From Lactobacillus sp. ESL0700 (GTDB taxonomy: Bacteria > Bacillota > Bacilli > Lactobacillales > Lactobacillaceae), in the NCBI RefSeq assembly GCF_029392095.1, contig NZ_CP113930.1:434001-498000 (forward strand): 64,000 bases of DNA. The letters run 5' to 3'. The notes beneath the pieces were generated by a model. The model saw only the letters and a list, made by a program, of their open reading frames with translations, searched no databases and had not been told where the DNA came from. Both the position numbers and the translations under genes were made by a program. The stretch's first letter is position 1. Each line of letters starts with the position of its first letter. This document shows positions 1 to 9,820 of this stretch, piece by piece.

Positions 1-304
1 ACGTTTAAATAAAAAAGGCAAGGATGTGCCATTGACCGATCATGTATGGGATATTATGAGTTACTACGTGGCCCAAGCTGTTTTGCAAGTAACATTAATT
101 TTACGACCAGATAAAGTAGTCTTTGGTGGCGGGGTAACTAGCGAAGCATTTTTGCAAAAAGTCCGCCGCGATTTTGCTCAAATGTTAAATGGTTATGTTA
201 GTGTGCCGGACTTAGATAAGTATATTGTAATGCCGGCAATTGCTGGTAATGGTTCGGCAACAGTGGGTAATTTTGCCTTGGCTAAACGCTTGTTAAAAGA
301 ATAG
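1..304 (+). CDS. ROK-family sugar kinase, C-terminal part (5' end outside window)
   Basis: The reading frame is open from the left edge, so only about the last 100 residues are present. ROK kinases phosphorylate free sugars such as glucose, fructose or N-acetylmannosamine with ATP in the cytoplasm. The visible part has the family's C-terminal hallmark, VVFGGGV followed by a helix, and ends with a helical ...GNFALAKRLL segment typical of fructokinase/glucokinase members. The CxCGxxGC zinc motif would lie upstream and cannot be seen, so substrate cannot be assigned. A GTG at 26 lies inside the domain and is not a credible start. The gene precedes a beta-glucoside PTS region, where a kinase for the released free sugar would fit; that link is inference. 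Confidence 0.8.
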   Translation, partial: RLNKKGKDVPLTDHVWDIMSYYVAQAVLQVTLILRPDKVVFGGGVTSEAFLQKVRRDFAQMLNGYVSVPDLDKYIVMPAIAGNGSATVGNFALAKRLLKE

Positions 305-323
305 TATTTTCATCAAAAATATA

Positions 324-351
324 TTGCCTTTTTGATAAATGTACCTATAAT
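324..351 (+). promoter_or_regulatory. Putative sigma-A promoter for the small membrane protein gene
   Basis: TATAAT at 346-351 is preceded by TTGCCT at 324-329 with a 16-base gap. It lies about 45 bases before the ATG at 395. A weak stem formed by ATCAAAAA and TTTTTGAT overlaps the -35 side. Confidence 0.45.
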
Positions 352-394
352 GTATGTATAAAAATATCTTTAATAAAAGTTGAAGGCGATATTT

Positions 395-613
395 ATGAAT
401 AATATGTTGATAGGAATCGTTTTAGGTGTATTGTTACTTTGTGCTGGTGCTTGGGAAGCTTTTGCAATGCATAAAAATATTGGTTTTAATAAAACTCATG
501 CTAGCAAAGAGACTTCGCCATTTTTGTTAGGTTCTTACTGGATGGAGCTAGTCTTTAGTATCGTATTCATCGTTGGCGGTATTGTAATGCTGATTGGTTC
601 AGTGATAGCTTAA
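395..613 (+). CDS. Small two-helix membrane protein, paralogue of the one at 1260
   Basis: A 72-residue protein starting at ATG 395, eight bases after GAAGGCG; an in-frame TTG at 380 has no ribosome site and is not used. It has an N-terminal hydrophobic helix (IGIVLGVLLLCAGAWEAF), a short polar loop with a KETSPFLLG segment, and a C-terminal hydrophobic helix. No known domain is recognised. The protein at 1260-1454 shares the layout and motif order: GxWExxAxxK, then K-x-TSxFLxL, then a W and the second helix. The two therefore look like diverged paralogues on either side of the PTS IIA gene. Function is unknown; an accessory role in sugar transport or envelope sensing is only suggested by position. 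Confidence 0.75.
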   Translation: MNNMLIGIVLGVLLLCAGAWEAFAMHKNIGFNKTHASKETSPFLLGSYWMELVFSIVFIVGGIVMLIGSVIA

Positions 614-725
614 GACATTTTATAAAGAATTTAAACTTTAGCAATCTTCTTAAAGGGTATAATGGATTAAATAGCTTGCTTGTGAATGATAATATATGCT
701 ATTAATGAACAGTTTACTTATTTTT

Positions 726-740
726 TGCAAGCGCTATAAT
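726..740 (+). promoter_or_regulatory. cre-like site fused to a -10 box
   Basis: TTGCAAGCGCTATAA (725-739) matches the CcpA consensus WTGNAANCGNWNNCW except at position 14. It runs straight into TATAAT at 735-740. A plausible -35 (TTTACT, 713-718) lies 16 bases upstream. CcpA binding here would cover the core promoter of the IIA gene. Confidence 0.6.
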
Positions 741-786
741 TAAAATATAAAACTTAATATTTAATACATTTTAGGAGACTAATAAG

Positions 787-1173
787 ATGGCTGAAGAAAA
801 AAATACTGCTAAAGAAGAAACCTCAGAAGACCAGGAACAAGCAACTTTAATGGCAGCAATGGGCTTGATTGCTAATGGTGGTAATGCCAAAAGTTTAGCA
901 TTTGAAGCAATTCGCGCTGCTAAAAAAGGCGACATTGACACTGCTAGATCGAAGTTAAAGGAAGCTGATGATTCCTTACTTCAGGCGCATAATTCACAAA
1001 CAGATATGTTAACTAAGGAAGCACAAGGCAAGCACACACAAGTTACTCTGCTAGTTGTGCACTCACAAGACCATTTGATGAATGCCATTACTTTTAGAGA
1101 TTTGGCAGGAGAAATGGTAGATTTGTATGAAAAGTTGTACAAAGCTGATGCGTTAGAAAAAGACAGTGAATAA
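787..1173 (+). CDS. PTS lactose/cellobiose-family EIIA component
   Basis: A cytoplasmic three-helix-bundle phosphocarrier of 128 residues that passes phosphate from HPr to a IIB of the lactose/N,N'-diacetylchitobiose family. The active-site signature is clear: His92 in VVHSQDHLMNA, with the metal-binding Asp95 three residues later, and the conserved QAHNSQTD around His68. It is about 20 residues longer than usual because of an acidic, low-complexity N-terminus. The start at ATG 787 follows TAGGAGACT. It is an orphan: no IIB or IIC is adjacent. It may serve the IIC at 3737 and the IIB/IIC at 6792-9031, neither of which has its own IIA. A terminator follows, so it is monocistronic. A cre-like site in its promoter implies glucose repression. 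Confidence 0.93.
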   Translation: MAEEKNTAKEETSEDQEQATLMAAMGLIANGGNAKSLAFEAIRAAKKGDIDTARSKLKEADDSLLQAHNSQTDMLTKEAQGKHTQVTLLVVHSQDHLMNAITFRDLAGEMVDLYEKLYKADALEKDSE

Positions 1174-1181
1174 TCTTGATC

Positions 1182-1209
1182 AAAAAGAGGCCTTGGTAGG
1201 CCTTTTTTT
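1182..1209 (+). terminator. Rho-independent terminator of the IIA gene
   Basis: Stem AGGCC/GGCCT with loop TTGGTA (1188-1203), extended by A-U pairs and followed by a run of T. Confidence 0.85.
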
Positions 1210-1259
1210 GTACAATAATATAATTATTTCTAAAAGCTACAAGAAAGGGGTGCTTTACA

Positions 1260-1454
1260 ATGATTGCAAAGATTTCTCAAATTATTATTGTTTTGTTAGG
1301 CGTTTGGGAATTGTATGCTGTGTATAAGACTTATCATGGCGCTAAAGTGCATGGTGGTAAAAGCACATCGGCATTTTTGCCGCTGGCTTTGTGGTCAGGA
1401 ATTGTCTTTGGCTTTGCTTTAATTGGTTCAGGCTTAGCATTTTTATTTAGCTGA
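1260..1454 (+). CDS. Small two-helix membrane protein, paralogue of the one at 395
   Basis: A 64-residue protein with ATG 1260 behind a strong AAAGGGGTG site. Two hydrophobic helices (residues about 4-22 and 43-63) flank a basic loop, KTYHGAKVHGGKSTSAFLPL. The pattern GVWELYAVYK...KSTSAFLPLALW matches GAWEAFAMHK...KETSPFLLGSYW of the protein at 395, so they are paralogues. No named family is recognised. It has its own terminator, and lies directly after the PTS IIA gene and before the divergent GntR-GH1 locus. Role unknown. Confidence 0.8.
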   Translation: MIAKISQIIIVLLGVWELYAVYKTYHGAKVHGGKSTSAFLPLALWSGIVFGFALIGSGLAFLFS

Positions 1455-1478
1455 TGTTGAAATTAACAATTGATTTTG

Positions 1479-1509
1479 CGATATTACGGCAACGTAATAT
1501 CGTTTTTTT
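1479..1509 (+). terminator. Rho-independent terminator
   Basis: A perfect 10-bp stem CGATATTACG/CGTAATATCG (1479-1502) closes a GCAA tetraloop and is followed by seven T. The stop codon of the convergent GntR gene lies within the T run. Confidence 0.9.
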
Positions 1510-2221
1510 ATACCTGATTTAGTGTTAATTCACCTTGATCATAACGGTTGCGTGTCTGTGAAAATTCGAAAGGAGTTCCATTATTTAAAAAACATATTTG
1601 TTCAACTTCAAAAACTGGGTCATCTGGCCCACATTCTAAATATAGTTTGTCGTATGCATCGGGCTTGTCAGCTCGAAAGGTACGATTGGCTTTACCAATT
1701 TTAAGATGAAGACTGTTTTCAATATAACTATAGATTGATCCTTTAAGTACGGCAATTGTAATTCCTGGAATGATCTTTTGTGGCATAACTGTATATTCAA
1801 GTCTTACAGGGAAATTGTTTAGTAACCGTTGTCTGATAATATCATAGACTAGATCATGTGGATTGATCTTGAGCAAAGCTTTTTCTTTTGCTGTGGGTTC
1901 TCTTGTTGCAAAGGAAATAATATTGCTAGTTAAGTATTTAGTATTTTCAATTCTCGATGTAAAGCCAACGTGTTCATTAGCGTTATCTTTTTTGGAAATT
2001 TCAATTTCTTCTTCAGTTAAAATATATGTTCCGTGACCTTTAACTGGTCTAACAATCCCCTTATAGTTTAGAAATCGTAGTGCCTTAACAATTGTAACTT
2101 TACTGGTGTTGTAAATTATGGCTAGTTGTTGGATATAAGGTAATTTATTTTGATATTTGTGTATTAGGATATCTTTTTCGATATTGTTGGCAATCGCAAT
2201 ATATTTTGGTTTGACAGACAT
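1508..2221 (-). CDS. GntR-family (HutC/UTRA) transcriptional regulator of the GH1-IIC operon
   Basis: A 237-residue cytoplasmic regulator. Residues about 5-70 form the winged helix-turn-helix (PYIQQLAIIYNTSKVTIVKAL, then a G-x-GTYI wing), and residues about 95-235 resemble the UTRA ligand domain (VYDIIRQRLLN, FPVRLEYTVMP, PFEFSQTRNRYD). UTRA regulators usually bind a phosphorylated sugar that releases them from DNA. It is divergent from the GH1 6-phospho-beta-glucosidase and IIC genes, with a perfect inverted repeat in the shared intergenic region, so local control of that operon is likely. The effector would be a phosphorylated beta-glucoside; this is inference. Confidence 0.9.
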   Translation of the reverse strand: MSVKPKYIAIANNIEKDILIHKYQNKLPYIQQLAIIYNTSKVTIVKALRFLNYKGIVRPVKGHGTYILTEEEIEISKKDNANEHVGFTSRIENTKYLTSNIISFATREPTAKEKALLKINPHDLVYDIIRQRLLNNFPVRLEYTVMPQKIIPGITIAVLKGSIYSYIENSLHLKIGKANRTFRADKPDAYDKLYLECGPDDPVFEVEQICFLNNGTPFEFSQTRNRYDQGELTLNQV

Positions 2222-2237
2222 GATAACCTCTTTTCTC

Positions 2238-2265
2238 CGTAAGTAAACATTAATCTTTACTTACG
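2238..2265. promoter_or_regulatory. Inverted-repeat operator for the divergent GntR regulator
   Basis: CGTAAGTAAA (2238-2247) and TTTACTTACG (2256-2265) are perfect 10-bp arms separated by 8 bases. The repeat sits 17 bases upstream of the regulator's start codon and about 90 bases before the GH1 gene. Size and symmetry fit a dimeric GntR operator. Confidence 0.65.
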
Positions 2266-2311
2266 TCTTAGCAAAGATTTACTTTAAATTCAAATGGAAT
2301 TATTATCTTAA

Positions 2312-2326
2312 TTGAAAGCGATTGCA
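2312..2326 (+). promoter_or_regulatory. cre site (CcpA) upstream of the GH1-IIC operon
   Basis: TTGAAAGCGATTGCA matches every fixed position of WTGNAANCGNWNNCW. It is 30 bases before the GH1 ATG, so catabolite repression of this operon by CcpA is expected. Confidence 0.75.
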
Positions 2327-2341
2327 ATTACTTTTAATTAG

Positions 2342-3718
<1,377 letters not shown>

Positions 3719-3736
3719 TTCATGGGGGTGTTTGTA

Positions 3737-5068
3737 ATGAATGATGCAACGAATACACAAAATCATCCAAAATTACAAAGATTTTTAGATAAGTTTACAG
3801 AAATATCTGTAAAGGTAGGTAATCAGGTTCATCTGCGTTCATTAAGGGATGCATTTGCGACGTTGATGCCAATGTTTATTTTAGCTGGGGTGGCAGTTTT
3901 ATTTAATAATGTTATTTTTACTTGGCTTTTTAAAGGAGCGACCTTAGCTAGATTGCAAGTTTTTGGTACCGCATTAACTAATGGTACTTTAAATATAGCT
4001 AGTATTTTAATTGCACCGATGATTGCTTATTTTTTAGCTAAAAATAAGTCTTTCAACAATCCAATTTCAGCATCTGCTATTGCAATATCTGCTGTTTTTA
4101 TTATGTTAGCAATTAATGTTAGTGTTGTTCCTAATGGCGCAAAAGCAGCAGTAAGTGTTACAGGTGCGGTTTTATATTCGCAGGTTGGTACAACAGGAAT
4201 GTTTGCTGGTATCATTATTGGACTGATTGCCACCGAAATTTATATGAAATTATCAAGTGTTAAAGCATTGAAGATAAATTTAGGTGACCAAGTTCCTCCA
4301 GCGGTTGGACAAAGCTTTTCAGTTTTATTACCATCTTTGTTAACTTTGGGGTTATTCGGGATAATTGCGGCAATTTTTGCCTACTTTAATACTGATTTGG
4401 TAACTTTAATTTCTCGGTTAATTCAAGAACCATTACGGCAAGTTAATACTTCATTACCAGGCTTTTTGTTAATTTATTCTACGGGGAATTTCTTATATAC
4501 GTTAGGTATTCACCAAACTGTCATTAATGGTTCGCTACTTGATCCATTAAATTTAGTAAATATGAATGAAAATATGGCAGCAGTAGCTGCCGGTAAACAA
4601 CCGACTCATATTATTAATACCGACTTCGTAACTGTTTATTCGCAAATGGGTGGTACTGGACTGACAATTGCATTAATTATTGCAGTTTTACTTGTTTCTC
4701 ATTATCAACCATACAAGGATGTTGTTAAATTAGCTTCTGTTCCAGGGATATTTGAAATTAACGAGCCAATAATCTTTGGTTTCCCAATTGTTTTCAATAT
4801 TCCAATGATTATTCCATTTGTGCTAAGTCCTGTTATTGGCTCATTAATTGGTTATTTTGCTACAGTAATTGGATTTGTTAAGCCATTAAGTGTGCTTGTT
4901 CCGTGGACAACACCGCCAATCCTAAGCGCGATTATTGCTAGTGCGGGTGACTGGAAAGTAGTGCTAGTCCAAATTATTATATTGGCTGTATGTACTATCT
5001 TTTACATTCCATTTATTAAAATTTCTGAGCGAGTTGCTCTAAAACAAGCTGAAGTAGCACAAGGTTAA
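3737..5068 (+). CDS. PTS cellobiose/lichenan-type EIIC permease
   Basis: An integral membrane sugar-translocating subunit of the lactose/cellobiose PTS family, with about ten hydrophobic helices. The diagnostic FEINEPIIFGFPIVFN segment is at about residue 340. The ATG at 3737 is preferred over the in-frame ATG at 3722 because GGGGGTG at 3724-3730 is correctly spaced for it; this gives 443 residues. It lies 18 bases after the GH1 gene in one operon under the divergent GntR regulator and a cre site. No IIA or IIB is adjacent, so it must borrow partners; the IIA at 787 and IIB at 6792 are candidates. Substrate is probably a beta-glucoside such as cellobiose, salicin or arbutin. Confidence 0.92.
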   Translation: MNDATNTQNHPKLQRFLDKFTEISVKVGNQVHLRSLRDAFATLMPMFILAGVAVLFNNVIFTWLFKGATLARLQVFGTALTNGTLNIASILIAPMIAYFLAKNKSFNNPISASAIAISAVFIMLAINVSVVPNGAKAAVSVTGAVLYSQVGTTGMFAGIIIGLIATEIYMKLSSVKALKINLGDQVPPAVGQSFSVLLPSLLTLGLFGIIAAIFAYFNTDLVTLISRLIQEPLRQVNTSLPGFLLIYSTGNFLYTLGIHQTVINGSLLDPLNLVNMNENMAAVAAGKQPTHIINTDFVTVYSQMGGTGLTIALIIAVLLVSHYQPYKDVVKLASVPGIFEINEPIIFGFPIVFNIPMIIPFVLSPVIGSLIGYFATVIGFVKPLSVLVPWTTPPILSAIIASAGDWKVVLVQIIILAVCTIFYIPFIKISERVALKQAEVAQG

Positions 5069-5095
5069 GTCAGCAAAGGTAATTTTATATACGCA

Positions 5096-5130
5096 AAAAA
5101 GGTTTCTATAAATAATGTAGAAACCTTTTT
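5096..5130. terminator. Bidirectional terminator between convergent PTS IIC and GH1 genes
   Basis: A 13-bp stem AAAAAGGTTTCTA/TAGAAACCTTTTT with a 9-base loop. T runs are present on both strands, serving the IIC gene on plus and the GH1 gene on minus. Confidence 0.88.
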
Positions 5131-5151
5131 CGTTTTGAATTATTAGAACTA

Positions 5152-6612
<1,461 letters not shown>

Positions 6613-6630
6613 TTAATAATTTTAATCAGT

Positions 6631-6645
6631 TAATAACGCTTACAA
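6631..6645 (-). promoter_or_regulatory. cre-like site upstream of the minus-strand GH1 gene
   Basis: On the minus strand the bases read TTGTAAGCGTTATTA, matching the cre consensus except at position 14. It lies about 30 bases upstream of the GH1 start. Confidence 0.55.
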
Positions 6646-6715
6646 ATAGCATTGTATAATAAAAATTTGTATTTTCAATAATAACTTTTAAGATAAACAA
6701 AAAATTAATATTTAT

Positions 6716-6743
6716 TTGCACTTTTTTGAAAACGCTTTATAAT
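6716..6743 (+). promoter_or_regulatory. Promoter with cre-like site fused to -10, for the cellobiose PTS operon
   Basis: TTGAAAACGCTTTAT (6726-6740) matches the cre consensus except at position 14 and overlaps TATAAT at 6738-6743. TTGCAC (6716-6721) is a possible -35 at 16 bases. The layout repeats that at 726 and 25388. Confidence 0.6.
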
Positions 6744-6791
6744 ATATTGCATAGAACAATATCTATAGGATACATTTTAGGAGGAAATATT

Positions 6792-7127
6792 ATGGCAGAA
6801 CAAACTATTATGCTGAATTGTGCAGCAGGAATGAGTACATCATTGTTGGTAACTAAGATGCAGGAAGCAGCAAAAAAGCAAGGCATCGATGCAAAGATTT
6901 TTGCATGTCCAGCATCAGAAGCACCTCAGCATTTAGACCAAGAAACCATTGATTGCTTATTGTTAGGGCCGCAAGTTCGTTATATGGAAGACGATATGAA
7001 AGGCAAGGTTAAAGGCAAGGGCAAAGATGGTAAGGATGTTCCTGTTGCTGTAATTGATATGCAAGCTTATGGCATGATGAATGGTGAAAAAGTCCTTAAG
7101 CAAGCCGAAGACTTGATTAACGGTTAG
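6792..7127 (+). CDS. PTS cellobiose-family EIIB component
   Basis: A small cytoplasmic phosphotransfer protein of 111 residues. The phospho-accepting residue is Cys10 in LNCAAGMSTSLL, the canonical P-loop of lactose/chitobiose IIB proteins. The true start is ATG 6792, seven bases after TAGGAGGAA; an in-frame TTG at 6726 would put the promoter inside the gene and is rejected. It receives phosphate from a IIA, which is missing here and may be the orphan at 787, and passes it to sugar bound by the IIC at 7673. First gene of a three-gene operon. Confidence 0.93.
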   Translation: MAEQTIMLNCAAGMSTSLLVTKMQEAAKKQGIDAKIFACPASEAPQHLDQETIDCLLLGPQVRYMEDDMKGKVKGKGKDGKDVPVAVIDMQAYGMMNGEKVLKQAEDLING

Positions 7128-7141
7128 AGGTATTAGATAGG

Positions 7142-7636
7142 ATGGCCAATGAAAAGGATGAAATAGCTCGTAAAAAATATGAAGATAATTTGAAATATCT
7201 TTATTTTAGTCGGTATCTAATGTTGAGATATTCAGTCACTGCGTATTTGTTTACAAACATATTTTGGCTAATTTTTTCATTACCATATAAAAAGATAGTT
7301 GGAATTATTACTGCCGCAATAATGACAATTTTTGTGGCGATAGCGGCTATTGAACAGCTAAGTAAAATGCATAATCATGACTTAGATGTGCCGATAACCA
7401 GAGTCTATTTTTGGATTCAAATCATTGTAAATGTCTTGCTGATTGTTTTGTTAGAGTTTCCAATAGGAAAGTATTTTTTCCCGTTTGTTTCTGATCAAAG
7501 CAGTAAGGTACTAATTCTTACCATTTTATTAGTTGGGATAGTTCTTGCTTGTTGTTGTGAAGTACGAATTAAAAATATCGTTAAGGGAAAAGATCGCTAT
7601 GCCAAGGTAATTGCAACATTTAAAAAGAATAATTAA
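7142..7636 (+). CDS. Four-helix membrane protein encoded between PTS IIB and IIC
   Basis: A 164-residue protein that I do not recognise. After a charged N-terminus (residues 1-20) there are four hydrophobic segments, at about 32-50, 53-70, 88-106 and 122-140, and then a basic C-terminal tail (KNIVKGKDRYAKVIATFKK). It starts 14 bases after the IIB gene and ends 36 bases before the IIC gene, so it is co-transcribed with an active PTS. There are no PTS phosphorylation motifs. A double Cys triplet, LACCCEV, sits at the end of helix 4. It could be an assembly or gating partner of the IIC; that is inference from position only. Confidence 0.8.
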   Translation: MANEKDEIARKKYEDNLKYLYFSRYLMLRYSVTAYLFTNIFWLIFSLPYKKIVGIITAAIMTIFVAIAAIEQLSKMHNHDLDVPITRVYFWIQIIVNVLLIVLLEFPIGKYFFPFVSDQSSKVLILTILLVGIVLACCCEVRIKNIVKGKDRYAKVIATFKKNN

Positions 7637-7672
7637 GGCCAGATAAGGCTTTACTGTTAGGAGGAAAACTTT

Positions 7673-9031
7673 ATGGCTGAAGAAGAGAAAAAGCCGTTGA
7701 AAGACCGAATATCTGTATTAATCGGTAAGTTTGCGGCTACTAGATTTGTTCGTGCGATCATGGATGCTGGCTACAGTGTAATTTCGTTTACTATTGTTGG
7801 AGCGTTTTTCCTGATTTTGACAGTTTTACCTGATGTAGTTAGAAACCCAGGATTTACAAGCTTTTATAATAGTACGATTGGTCGTTTTGACAATTTATAT
7901 CAAGCTGTTTATAACGCTACTATGGGAATTTTGGCATTAGTCTTTTCAGGGACGTTTGCTTATTCCTATACCAAGATATACCGCGATGAGGAACACATTA
8001 ATTTGATCCCAGTTAACGGCTTAATGATGTTCTTAATGGCATTCTTTATCACCGTACCAGAATTAATCTGGAAAAATGGTACAGTTCAATTTGTTACCAT
8101 GTTTACTAAAGATAAGATGCTAGCAGGTGGTTACCAAGCTTCAGAAACTGCCGGTGTTTACCGGATTGGTGCCGTTGGTATCTTTATTGGTTTAGTAATT
8201 GCGTGGCTAACTGTTCAGATTTATCGTTACACAATTAAGCATAATTGGCGAATTAAAATGCCAGCTTCAGTACCAGCTGGGGTATCAAACTCGTTTAGTG
8301 CCTTGATTCCTACAGCTTGTGTATCAATTATCGTTGCTGCAATTAATATGGCATTGGTCTTAGCAGGAACGGATTTGTTTAAGGTACTGTTTGTCCCATT
8401 CTCATTTATTAGTAACATTGCTGATAGTTGGTGGGGAATCTTAGTTATCATATTCTTAATTCACTTCTTATGGTGGTTTGGAATTCATGGTGCAACAATT
8501 ATCAGTTCCTTCTATACGCCAATTGTATTGGCTAACTTGCAGGCCAACCAACATGGTGGTGCTTATCACGTGTTTGCTGGTGAATTTACGAATGCGTTTG
8601 TTACGATTGGTGGTTCTGGTGCAACATTAGGTGTTGCTATTTGGTTATTGTTACGTGCTCGTTCGGCACAATTAAAGGAAATAGGTAAAGTAGAAATTGT
8701 TCCTGCAATCTTCAATATTAATGAACCATTGATTTTTGGTTTGCCAGTAGTTTACAATGCTAACTTAATGATTCCATTTATTGTGGCTCCAATGGCTTCA
8801 AGTTTGGTAGCTTATCTAGGAATTGCAACACACTTGGTTCCTAAGATTATTGCACAACAACCATGGCCGTCACCAGTTGCATTAGGTGGACTGGTTGCAA
8901 CGGGTAGTTGGCAAGGTGCAGTTTTGTCAATTGTTTGTGCGATAGTTGCATTCTTAGTTTGGTATCCATTTATCAAGCACTATGACAATGTTTTACTGAA
9001 GCAAGAAAAAGAAGCTGCAGCACAAGCTTAA
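7673..9031 (+). CDS. PTS cellobiose-type EIIC permease
   Basis: A 452-residue membrane permease of the lactose/cellobiose PTS family with about ten transmembrane helices. The NINEPLIFGLPVVYN motif, at about residue 350, marks the sugar-binding region; HFLWWFGIHG is also typical of the family. Start ATG 7673 follows TTAGGAGGA. It closes the IIB / four-helix protein / IIC operon and is followed by a terminator. The partner hydrolase is most likely the divergent GH1 at 5152. Cellobiose or a related beta-glucoside is the probable substrate; the exact sugar cannot be read from sequence. Confidence 0.93.
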   Translation: MAEEEKKPLKDRISVLIGKFAATRFVRAIMDAGYSVISFTIVGAFFLILTVLPDVVRNPGFTSFYNSTIGRFDNLYQAVYNATMGILALVFSGTFAYSYTKIYRDEEHINLIPVNGLMMFLMAFFITVPELIWKNGTVQFVTMFTKDKMLAGGYQASETAGVYRIGAVGIFIGLVIAWLTVQIYRYTIKHNWRIKMPASVPAGVSNSFSALIPTACVSIIVAAINMALVLAGTDLFKVLFVPFSFISNIADSWWGILVIIFLIHFLWWFGIHGATIISSFYTPIVLANLQANQHGGAYHVFAGEFTNAFVTIGGSGATLGVAIWLLLRARSAQLKEIGKVEIVPAIFNINEPLIFGLPVVYNANLMIPFIVAPMASSLVAYLGIATHLVPKIIAQQPWPSPVALGGLVATGSWQGAVLSIVCAIVAFLVWYPFIKHYDNVLLKQEKEAAAQA

Positions 9032-9050
9032 AAGTTAATTTTAAACAAAA

Positions 9051-9077
9051 CAACTAGTTTATGACTAGTTGCTTTTT
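9051..9077 (+). terminator. Terminator of the cellobiose PTS operon
   Basis: Perfect 8-bp stem CAACTAGT/ACTAGTTG with loop TTATG, followed by CTTTTT. Confidence 0.85.
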
Positions 9078-9192
9078 AGTTATAAATAGCATAAAGTCTT
9101 ACTTTTTTCACAAACAAGTTTTTAGTATTATAAGCATGTTTTTGGTATGATACAAATGTAACCAAAAGTGTTTGAATAGGAGGAATTTTATT

Positions 9193-9663
9193 ATGAAATA
9201 TCCTAAGACTAAAGAAGTTTTAAATCAATTAGTAGCGGATTTGACGCAATTGCACATGATTGTGCACCAACACCATTGGTACATGCGCGGTGAGCGCTTT
9301 TTGAAGTTACATCCATATCTTGATAAGGTAATGGACGAATTGGCTGATCAACAAGATTTAGTTGCAGAACGGTTAATTACCTTAGATGGTTCACCAGTTT
9401 CAACTCTTAGCGACATTGCTAAAACAACTAAAATCAAGGACGAAGAACCAAACTGGAACGAAACAATTGATGAGCGTTATGCCAAGATTATTGCTGGTTA
9501 TCGGCAATTAGAGCAAGACTATCAAAGAGGTTTGGAAGTCAGCGACGAAGAAGGCGATTATTCAACTAATGACTTGTTCACCACTTGTCATACAGAGGTT
9601 GAAAAGCGAATTTGGATGATGTCTGCAGAGATTAATCAGGCACCAGGAATTGATCCAGAATAA
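9193..9663 (+). CDS. dps: Dps-family ferritin-like DNA-protection protein
   Basis: A 156-residue dodecameric mini-ferritin that oxidises and stores iron and protects DNA from peroxide. All five ferroxidase ligands are visible with exact Dps spacing: His28, His40, Asp44, Asp55 and Glu59. The start is ATG 9193 behind TAGGAGGAA; the in-frame TTG at 9172 lies upstream of that site. It is a single-gene unit with a possible TATGAT -10 at 9146-9151 and its own terminator. No PerR box was recognised, although stress control would be expected. Confidence 0.95.
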   Translation: MKYPKTKEVLNQLVADLTQLHMIVHQHHWYMRGERFLKLHPYLDKVMDELADQQDLVAERLITLDGSPVSTLSDIAKTTKIKDEEPNWNETIDERYAKIIAGYRQLEQDYQRGLEVSDEEGDYSTNDLFTTCHTEVEKRIWMMSAEINQAPGIDPE

Positions 9664-9676
9664 TTAATGCTAAAAT

Positions 9677-9726
9677 AAAAAGCTTGAATTTAGGCTGTGA
9701 ACATACAGTCGATTCAGGCTTTTTTG
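9677..9726 (+). terminator. Terminator of dps
   Basis: 13-bp stem with one G-U pair (9677-9689 with 9712-9724), carrying a small inner CTGT/ACAG hairpin, followed by T run. Confidence 0.8.
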
Positions 9727-9820
9727 TTTATTAAAATCTTGCAACTAAACTTCTTAATTTATCTTGGAATGGTGCTGACTCTGCGGTATTCTTAAATAAA
9801 AAGAAAGAGATTAAGTCTAG

